DNA of 64,000 bases from DAOUBP01 sp964513075 (lineage in GTDB: Bacteria; Chloroflexota; Anaerolineae; CG2-30-64-16), in contig CAZELR010000005.1 of the NCBI GenBank assembly GCA_964513075.1, forward strand, positions 47,608-111,607, written 5' to 3'. Below the pieces are notes generated by a model. That model saw nothing but the letters and a program-made list of their open reading frames with translations. It had not been told where the DNA came from and did no database searches. Below are positions 58,487-64,000 of this stretch, piece after piece (positions within the stretch are counted from its first letter, which is position 1; each line of letters starts with the position of its first letter). The position numbers and the translations under genes were made by a program.

Positions 58487-59830
58487 ATGCATGTCTTGCT
58501 GGTTGCGAATGGGTTTCCGCCCACCGCCTTTGGAGGAGTGGAAGTTTACACAGCCGGTTTGGCACATGCTTTGATGGCTGATGGTCACCGGGTTACGGTC
58601 ATGTGTGCCGAGCAGACGTTGGCTGCTCCCGACTATTCTTTGATCGAGCAACAAGTGGAAGGTGTGTCGGTGTTCCGCTTGGTCAACAACTATCGGGATA
58701 TTCGCTCGTTTGCACAGACCTTCACCGACCCCAGGATCGACCAGGTTTTCGCGGATCTGTTGGCGCGTATTCAGCCCGACCTGGTACATTTTAATCATTT
58801 GATCAAACTCTCCGCGCGACTGCCCCGGATCACCGCCGAGCGCGGCATTCCATGTCTGGTTACGGTTCACGACTTTTGGGCGCTTTGCCAGCGTGTCTAT
58901 CTGCACGATTGGCGTAAGCAGGCTTGCCCCGGGCCGCAGCAGGGCGGTGATTGTTACCGCTGTGTCACCTCCGGCACTGCAGCCCAACACGCGCGCACTG
59001 TGGCGGTTTCAACTTTACGCCGCCTCATCCCCTTTCCTATTCGACTGCGGCTCCGACGTTTATTGACCAAAGACGATTATTTCCTCCCCGACCTGCAAGC
59101 CACCCCCGATGCGCTTGAGCAACGGTTTGCGGCCTTCCGGGATGCACTCCTGGCCGCCCGACACATTATCGCGCCGTCACAGTTTGTGAAGGACACGCTG
59201 GTGCGCAACGGGTATCCGCCGGAGGCCATCGTCGTCTTGCCCTTGGGCCTACGGCGGCCTGCCGCGATCAGTTCTGCCGGAACGATCCACTCCCCGGTGC
59301 GTTTGGCCTTTGTCGGCTCGCTTCTGCCCTGGAAGGGAACCGAGACCTTGATCCGGGCCTTCAAACAGAGCCACAGCCAGAATCTACACCTCAGTCTTTA
59401 CGGCCGCGAAGACATCATTCCAGCTTTCAGCCGGCAATTGCGGCAACTGGCTCAGGATGATTCGCGTATTGCTTTCAAGGGGCCATTCCAGCCTGACCAG
59501 GGAGCAAGTGTCTATGCCGACATCGACGCCCTCGTGATTCCATCGATGGCTCACGAAAGTTTTTCGTTGGTGGCGCGCGAGGCCCTATTGCACGGCAAGC
59601 CGGTGATCGCCTCCGCCATCGGCGCACTGCCGGAGGTGATCTTTGACGGCATCAATGGCTTTCTGGTTCCGCCAGGCGACGCCATGGCCCTGGCTGCCGT
59701 CTTCGACAGGATCGCGCAAGACCCCGCGCTTTTGACCCGCTTCGAGCTCCCGGGTCCTGCACCTATCCTGACGATCGAAGAACATCTGGCCCGCCTGGAG
59801 CAACTCTACTCGGCAGCTTTAGCGCGCTGA
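58487..59830 (+). CDS. Family 4 glycosyltransferase
   Basis: A 447-residue GT-B enzyme. It starts MHVLLVANGFPPTAFGGVEVY, with the G-G-V-E acceptor loop; DLVHFNHLIKLSARLPRI near 95; VTVHDFWALCQRVYL near 125, followed by a cysteine-bearing insertion (CPGPQQGGDCYRC) common in this subgroup; the donor domain opens VRLAFVGSLLPWKGTETLIRAF near 270, and PSMAHESFSLVAREALLHGKPVIAS (near 347-371) holds the E-x7-E nucleotide-sugar site. It begins three bases after the GH26-like gene. Confidence 0.88.
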   Translation: MHVLLVANGFPPTAFGGVEVYTAGLAHALMADGHRVTVMCAEQTLAAPDYSLIEQQVEGVSVFRLVNNYRDIRSFAQTFTDPRIDQVFADLLARIQPDLVHFNHLIKLSARLPRITAERGIPCLVTVHDFWALCQRVYLHDWRKQACPGPQQGGDCYRCVTSGTAAQHARTVAVSTLRRLIPFPIRLRLRRLLTKDDYFLPDLQATPDALEQRFAAFRDALLAARHIIAPSQFVKDTLVRNGYPPEAIVVLPLGLRRPAAISSAGTIHSPVRLAFVGSLLPWKGTETLIRAFKQSHSQNLHLSLYGREDIIPAFSRQLRQLAQDDSRIAFKGPFQPDQGASVYADIDALVIPSMAHESFSLVAREALLHGKPVIASAIGALPEVIFDGINGFLVPPGDAMALAAVFDRIAQDPALLTRFELPGPAPILTIEEHLARLEQLYSAALAR

Positions 59831-59853
59831 CAGCGGGAAGGGCCCACTCCCCC

Positions 59854-60846
59854 ATGCCTACCACCACGGTTATTATCCCCAATTGGAACGGCCGGCACCT
59901 GTTGGGCCCCTGCCTGGAAGCGTTGGCCGCGCAGACCGACCAGGACCACGAGGTTGTGCTGGTAGATAATGGCTCTCAGGATGGCTCGGTCGAGTGGGTA
60001 TGCGCGCATTTCCCGACGGTGCGCGTGCTCGCCAACGCAAGCAATCTGGGCTTTGCTGCGGCTGTGAACCAGGGCATTCGTGCGAGCGCCAGCCGCTACG
60101 TGGTGACGCTGAATAACGACACCGAAGCGGATCCCGGCTGGCTGGCCGCCTTGGTGGCCGCAGCAGCGAGCGATCTAACCGTCGGCATGTGCGCCAGCAA
60201 GATGTTGTTCGCGGATCGGCCCCACCTGATCAACTCGGCTGGGATCTGCATCGACAAGGCCGGCATCGCGTGGGATCGCCGCGGGGGCGAGCCGGATGAT
60301 CCCACTGAGTCGGCGTGGGTGGAGGTTCTGGGTCCTTGTGGCGGCGCAGCGCTGTATCGTCGCGCGATGTTGGACGAGATCGGGATGTTCGATGAGGCGT
60401 TCTTTGCCTATCTAGAGGATGTCGATCTTGCCTGGCGTGCGCGGCAGGCAGGTTGGAGGTGCTTGTTTGTGCCCTGCGCGCGTCTGCTGCACCGCCATTC
60501 AGCCACAGGCAGGGAAGGCTCTCCGTTCAAGAGCTTTCAGCTTGGCCGCAATAAGGTTTGGCTTCTCCTGAAGAACTATCCTGTGCGCCAGCTTTGGCGG
60601 TACGCACCGGTCGTTGTTTTCTATGACCTGGCGGCTGTGGTTTTTGCTGTCGCCACGCGCCACGATCTGCATGCGCTGCGCGGCCGTCTGGTTGCGTGGG
60701 CAGCCGCGCAGCGCATGTGGCGCCAACGGCGAAAGAACAGCAATCGTTCAGACATCCCTTTTCTGGCGCCGCTTGTGGCGCCTTGGCGCGTAACGCTCCG
60801 CTATCGGCACCTGGCGTCAGGGAGCAGACCTGGCGAACACGCATGA
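59854..60846 (+). CDS. Family 2 glycosyltransferase
   Basis: A 330-residue GT2 enzyme: TTVIIPNWNGRHLLGPCLEAL at the start, VLVDNGSQDGSVEWV near 35-49, metal-binding TLNNDTEADPGWLAAL near 85-100, GPCGGAALYRRAMLDEIGMFDEAFFAYLEDVDLAWRA (near 162-198, with the catalytic E-D) and a C-terminal amphipathic/hydrophobic segment near 245-280. It resembles the rhamnosyltransferase group. It is the last gene of the plus-strand surface-glycan locus; convergent genes follow. Confidence 0.87.
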   Translation: MPTTTVIIPNWNGRHLLGPCLEALAAQTDQDHEVVLVDNGSQDGSVEWVCAHFPTVRVLANASNLGFAAAVNQGIRASASRYVVTLNNDTEADPGWLAALVAAAASDLTVGMCASKMLFADRPHLINSAGICIDKAGIAWDRRGGEPDDPTESAWVEVLGPCGGAALYRRAMLDEIGMFDEAFFAYLEDVDLAWRARQAGWRCLFVPCARLLHRHSATGREGSPFKSFQLGRNKVWLLLKNYPVRQLWRYAPVVVFYDLAAVVFAVATRHDLHALRGRLVAWAAAQRMWRQRRKNSNRSDIPFLAPLVAPWRVTLRYRHLASGSRPGEHA

Positions 60847-60889
60847 GAAGAGGGCGTGTTTATGGCTGGACGGCTGGTCATAGCGTCAT

Positions 60890-61816
60890 TTACTCCGTGA
60901 TCTCTCGGACGATGATCTGCCCGATGCCGCCATCGATCTCGATGTCCGCGCGGTTTTCGGCCATGTCGTAACTCTTTGACACATATTCCTCTTCGCGTTG
61001 GGTGAAAGCGCCGTCTACGCGTATGTTGCCCAGGCCGGCATCGACCTTGATGCGGGCTGCCAGCCCCTGTGGGATGATAACCGTGATCTTGCCGACGCCG
61101 CCGTTGATCGTCACGTCGTACCGGCCGCGTTGAGGCAACTTCATGGTCGTCTCACCGACGCCGCTGTCGATTTGTATGCGGGTCAGGTTCAGTTGTGTCA
61201 TGTCAACGATCGCGGCACCCACGCCGGTGTTCATCTTCAGGCTGGTGGGAATATCCCGGTTCAGCTCCAGGTCCCAGGTCTTGCGCTTGTCCGGTGTGAC
61301 GTTGAGCGCTGTTGCCAGAGTGTTTTCGCTTTTTATCAACAGCCGTTCAACGCTGCTGGAGCCAGCATGATTTAAGACCAGGCGTTCGCCCTGGCTTAAA
61401 TCCAGTTCACCCTCGACCAGTTGTGAACTGCCGGCGGGCAAGGCAGTCAGGTTCAGCGTTCCGGCCCCGAAGCTGACTTCGACCTCCGCGCGTTCTGCGC
61501 CTTTCAACGCCTCGCTGACAGTTTCGGTATGGTCAATCGCGCTCACGGCGCCCAGGCTCCCTTGGGGCAGGCCGAACCGGATCGCCGCTCCCAACACGGC
61601 CAGCAGCAAGATTCCCACCAGCAGGGAACCCCAGAACGAGCGCCGCCCGATGATGATGTCCAGGCCGATGGCAATCAGCAGCACCGGCCACAGGCGCCAC
61701 AACGTTGCCCAGATGTCCCAACTCAACATCCCCAGGTTGTTCAGCAGGAGTATGATGCCCGCCGCGATCAACATGATGGGCCATACCAGACCGCCGTGGT
61801 GTTGTTGATCTTTCAT
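60890..61816 (-). CDS. LiaF-like membrane protein
   Basis: A 308-residue membrane protein: three or four N-terminal helices in the first 90 residues (VWPIMLIAAGIILLLNNLG, LWPVLLIAIGLDIII), followed by a beta-helix-like domain of repeats with G-x-G-x-x-x-V/I (MNTGVGAAIVDMTQLNL, DSGVGETTMKLP, NGGVGKITVIIP, DAGLGNIRVDGAF). This is the layout of LiaF/VraT-type proteins that restrain cell-envelope stress kinases, and of DUF4097-like adhesin domains. ATG 61816 has AGAGAGG upstream; a longer frame to 61921 overlaps the previous gene. It is the last gene of a three-gene operon. Confidence 0.8.
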   Translation of the reverse strand: MKDQQHHGGLVWPIMLIAAGIILLLNNLGMLSWDIWATLWRLWPVLLIAIGLDIIIGRRSFWGSLLVGILLLAVLGAAIRFGLPQGSLGAVSAIDHTETVSEALKGAERAEVEVSFGAGTLNLTALPAGSSQLVEGELDLSQGERLVLNHAGSSSVERLLIKSENTLATALNVTPDKRKTWDLELNRDIPTSLKMNTGVGAAIVDMTQLNLTRIQIDSGVGETTMKLPQRGRYDVTINGGVGKITVIIPQGLAARIKVDAGLGNIRVDGAFTQREEEYVSKSYDMAENRADIEIDGGIGQIIVREITE

Positions 61817-61830
61817 AGAAAGCCTCTCTC

Positions 61831-62289
61831 TTATTCCCGTATCCGCCGCAGGATCAGCAGCCCACCGCCGATGATCAGAAGAATCGGCCAGAGGGTGCCG
61901 AAGTCCAGCCAACGCAGCCAAGGCAAGTTCAGGTTATCGATCAGTACGACGCAGCCGATGATAATCAATGCTGCACCCAGGATCAAGCCGGTCTTGGGGT
62001 TGGGCTCGCGGATGGCCTGCTGGATGTCTGCGCCCAGCGTGTGCATGCGGCTTGCCATTTCGTCTGCGCCGCCGCGGATGGTGTCGCTGCCACCGATCTC
62101 TCCTGCGCCTTCGTAGGGCACGATGACCCACAGGATCAGGTAAAGGATCATGCCCACTCCGCTGCCTAGCGCCAGGAGTACGAAGAAGAGCCGGATCAGC
62201 GTAACGTCAATCTTCAGGTATTGCGCCAGACCGCCGCACACGCCGCCGATCATCTGATCGGTGCGGCTGCGATAGAGTCGATTATTCAT
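61831..62289 (-). CDS. PspC-domain membrane protein
   Basis: A 152-residue membrane protein beginning with a PspC domain (LYRSRTDQMIGGVCGGLAQYLKID and VTLIRLFFVLLALGSGVGMILYLILWVIVP, residues 5-60). A soluble stretch of about 45 residues follows, then two membrane segments with a LiaF-type TM motif (LGAALIIIGCVVLIDNLN, LWPILLIIGGGLLILRR). PspC proteins act in membrane-stress signalling. It sits 14 bases before the LiaF-like gene and 37 bases after the upstream gene's stop. Confidence 0.88.
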   Translation of the reverse strand: MNNRLYRSRTDQMIGGVCGGLAQYLKIDVTLIRLFFVLLALGSGVGMILYLILWVIVPYEGAGEIGGSDTIRGGADEMASRMHTLGADIQQAIREPNPKTGLILGAALIIIGCVVLIDNLNLPWLRWLDFGTLWPILLIIGGGLLILRRIRE

Positions 62290-62326
62290 TAGTGTCTCCT
62301 AAAGGTCAGAGATTCGAAGCCAGAGA

Positions 62327-62956
62327 TCAGCCTCGTTTGATCAGCACGCGGCCGACCAAGGCAAGACCCAACAGGATCAACGCGGCCGGCACGATGTAGT
62401 TGATCAGGCCGCCCAACGACAGGACCATCAGGAGGCCCATGACTCCCAGGATGCCGGCGGGGATCAACGCCCATTTCATGCGTCCTTCCGGGTTCGGCAG
62501 CAGGTAGACCATCGCGAAGGTAGCCGCCAGGCCCAGGAAGAAGAAGCCGCCGACCGCCATGCCATCCACGTGCTCCGCAGTGGACGCCACGACCGCCAGC
62601 GTCGTGAGCACACCCGCGGGGATGATCGCCCACCAGAAGTCACGCCGCAGTATATAGATCACCAAAAAGGCCAGGCCGATGGCGCCCAGGAAGAACGCAC
62701 CGCCTAACGCGCCCAGGCGCTCGCCGAAGCCGATCAGGCCGGCAAGGCCCAGCAGCGTGAAGCCCGGGATGATGGCCCACCAGTTCTCACGATTGATGGC
62801 GAACAGGTACAGGAACGCCAGGCCGCCGATGCCGAACAGCACGACCCAAATCATGTTCTCCAGGCCGCCCAGCAGTTCGAAATTCTGTGCCAGAAAGGCC
62901 AGGCCGATGACGACCAGCAAGGCTCCAAGTATGATCGACGAACGTTTGTTATTCAT
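62327..62956 (-). CDS. Polytopic membrane protein, first gene of envelope operon
   Basis: A 209-residue protein of about eight short membrane helices, built from repeats of a helix pair with a basic-tryptophan turn: NRENWWAIIPGFTLLGLAGLI, LRRDFWWAIIPAGVLTTLAVV and EGRMKWALIPAGILGVMGLL. Family unassigned. AAGGAG lies six bases before ATG 62956; the in-frame extension to 63013 has no such site. With the PspC-like and LiaF-like genes downstream it probably forms an envelope-stress or membrane-integrity operon. Confidence 0.72.
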   Translation of the reverse strand: MNNKRSSIILGALLVVIGLAFLAQNFELLGGLENMIWVVLFGIGGLAFLYLFAINRENWWAIIPGFTLLGLAGLIGFGERLGALGGAFFLGAIGLAFLVIYILRRDFWWAIIPAGVLTTLAVVASTAEHVDGMAVGGFFFLGLAATFAMVYLLPNPEGRMKWALIPAGILGVMGLLMVLSLGGLINYIVPAALILLGLALVGRVLIKRG

Positions 62957-63165
62957 TCTTTCTCCTTGCGCTGATGCAACCTGCAGAAAGCCACTGTTGT
63001 TTTCTATACGCACGTCTGGTCAGAGAGTTGCGCACCGGGCAGGTGTGTGAAACCATTTCTTGGCGTCCTGCGTAATGAAGGCAGAGTGTAATGACCATGA
63101 AGGGCTAGCTTGGCATCGCTCTGTGCTGAGCCGGATAAGAACCAATCACATGGACGGAGGAAACA

Positions 63166-63912
63166 ATGTCTGAGCAGAAGCGCGAGAATCCACCTTCCGA
63201 GTCAGTGTCGGAAGTGTGGGATGCAGAGGTTGTGTCCAAGCCGGAGGAAGCGTTGTCTGAGAAGCTATCTGAGACGGCCGAGGCCGTGACAGCCGAGCTG
63301 AAAGATTTGCAGGAGTCTCTGGTCCCGGCCGAACCGGTCGCCGAAACCGTGGTTGAGCCGGCCGCTGAGGCCGTTGTCGAGCAGGCAGCCAACCTGGACG
63401 AAGCTGTTGTGGAAGCCGCTGAGGCCGTGGGTGAGCAGGCAGCCAAGCTGGACGAAGTCATTGTGGAAGCTGCGGCGCCTGTGCCGGAGCCGGTTGCCGT
63501 GTTGCCGGGCGATACGCCTGGGGGGACGCGTCCGCGGGCAACCGCGGTGGCCGAAGGCACCAGCGATGATCGTCTGGCAGCGGCGCTGGCCTGGCTCTCG
63601 ATGGTCATCTTGCAGTTGCCTATCGTGTCGATCATCCAGTTGTTGTCGTCCGCTAAGGAGCGGCCGTTCCAGAGACATCACGCGGTGACATCGCTGCTCT
63701 TCTTTGCGGGTGGAGCGGCCTATGAGGTCGTGGCGGGCATCGCCTATGTCATCCTGGGCCTGCTGACGCTTGGCATCGGTTTCGCCTGCCTGTGGGTGAT
63801 CTTCTTCGTGCCGCATCTGTTCGGGCTGTATTACGCCTTGCAGGCTTACAACGGCAAACGTGTCGAGTTGCCCCTTCTGTCGAGCTTTGGCCGCAACCAG
63901 GGGTGGATGTAG
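63166..63912 (+). CDS. DUF4870/Tic20-like membrane protein with repetitive acidic N-terminus
   Basis: A 248-residue protein. Residues 1-125 are acidic, with near-repeats rich in E, A and V (AEAVTAELKDL, EAVVEQAANLDEAVVEAAEA, EAVGEQAAKLDEVIVEAAA): two copies of E-Q-A-A-(N/K)-L-D-E-x-(V/I)-V-E-A-A. Residues 135-248 hold three membrane helices with the DUF4870 signature AALAWLSMVILQ, PFQRHHAVTSLLFF and a final FVPHLFGLYYALQAYNGK. GGAGGAAACA stands directly before ATG 63166. Many homologues lack the acidic region. The function is unknown; the membrane domain is related to Tic20. Confidence 0.75.
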   Translation: MSEQKRENPPSESVSEVWDAEVVSKPEEALSEKLSETAEAVTAELKDLQESLVPAEPVAETVVEPAAEAVVEQAANLDEAVVEAAEAVGEQAAKLDEVIVEAAAPVPEPVAVLPGDTPGGTRPRATAVAEGTSDDRLAAALAWLSMVILQLPIVSIIQLLSSAKERPFQRHHAVTSLLFFAGGAAYEVVAGIAYVILGLLTLGIGFACLWVIFFVPHLFGLYYALQAYNGKRVELPLLSSFGRNQGWM

Positions 63913-63943
63913 AGCGGATGACTGGGCCAGAATAGCTTAAGTT

Positions 63944-63988
63944 AAGAAGGGGCTGTCTGGAAAGAACATCCAGGCAGCCCCTTTTCTT
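63944..63988 (+). terminator. Strong intrinsic terminator
   Basis: AAGAAGGGGCTGTCTGG (63944-63960) pairs with the complement in 63970-63988, with one bulge and one wobble, ending in a CTTTTCTT tail. It closes the DUF4870-like gene. Confidence 0.85.
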
Positions 63989-64000
63989 GGCTGGCTGGGG

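Noticed and set aside
1..64000. CRISPR arrays, tRNA or rRNA genes
   Set aside because: No regularly spaced direct repeats and no cloverleaf or rRNA-like stretch were seen. The only long repeat is the 608-base block in the two fusion genes.

Overview
The window is a chromosomal segment of a bacterium with roughly 55-60% G+C. It most resembles a member of the Chloroflexota (Anaerolineae or a neighbouring class). Pointers are a Gram-positive-style lipoprotein YidC, a small DUF951 protein, a K+-independent membrane pyrophosphatase, a ClpC-type unfoldase, a CbpA-like DnaJ, a bacterial eRF1/Vms1-like protein, and secreted proteins ending in a Y-L-P-L-V-x-R type tail. This assignment is an inference from gene content; no rRNA or tRNA gene was seen. 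No gene-free gap exceeds about 250 bases.

Region 1 (1-25.3 kb) is housekeeping. It holds the start of a glycosyltransferase cut by the left edge, a zinc-ribbon protein divergent from a Gfo/Idh/MocA oxidoreductase, a tandem Lrp-like effector-domain protein, and a plus-strand run of phoU, a coiled-coil gene and selB. Facing selB across a two-way terminator is a minus-strand cluster of origin-region type: rpmH-rnpA-yidD-yidC-jag, a PfkB kinase, then parA-parB. The usual dnaA next to rpmH is replaced by an MFS exporter, followed by a DUF951 gene and an RNase D gene. After that come hppA, kbl, a LysM lipoprotein, a DnaJ, the eRF1/Vms1-like gene and clpC, several with clear sigma70-type promoters and hairpin terminators.

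Region 2 (25.4-60.8 kb) is a large, entirely plus-strand surface-polysaccharide locus. It has about ten glycosyltransferases, a sulfotransferase-like protein, a methyltransferase, a Wzx-type flippase, a polysaccharide ABC exporter (Wzm/Wzt with a Wzt C-terminal carbohydrate-binding domain), two very large methyltransferase-coiled coil-GT2-GT4 proteins, a polytopic GT-C-like protein, a membrane-anchored heparinase-like protein, three secreted clan-A glycoside hydrolase-like proteins, a beta-propeller protein and a four-repeat secreted protein. No initiating sugar-phosphate transferase lies inside the window.

The most interesting system is at 46.3-54.6 kb. Wzm and Wzt are followed directly by two tandem paralogues that fuse a methyltransferase, a coiled coil and two glycosyltransferases. 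This recalls the WbdA/WbdD/Wzt logic of O8/O9 O-antigens, where a polymerase, a capping methyltransferase on a coiled-coil ruler and a cap-recognising exporter set chain length. The two coiled coils differ by about four heptads, while the 608 bases just after them are identical in both genes, which suggests recent gene conversion.

Region 3 (60.9-64 kb) holds a minus-strand three-gene membrane operon (LiaF-like, PspC-like and a polytopic protein) that looks like an envelope-stress module. A Tic20/DUF4870-like membrane protein with a repetitive acidic N-terminus, diverging from that operon, ends the window with a strong terminator.
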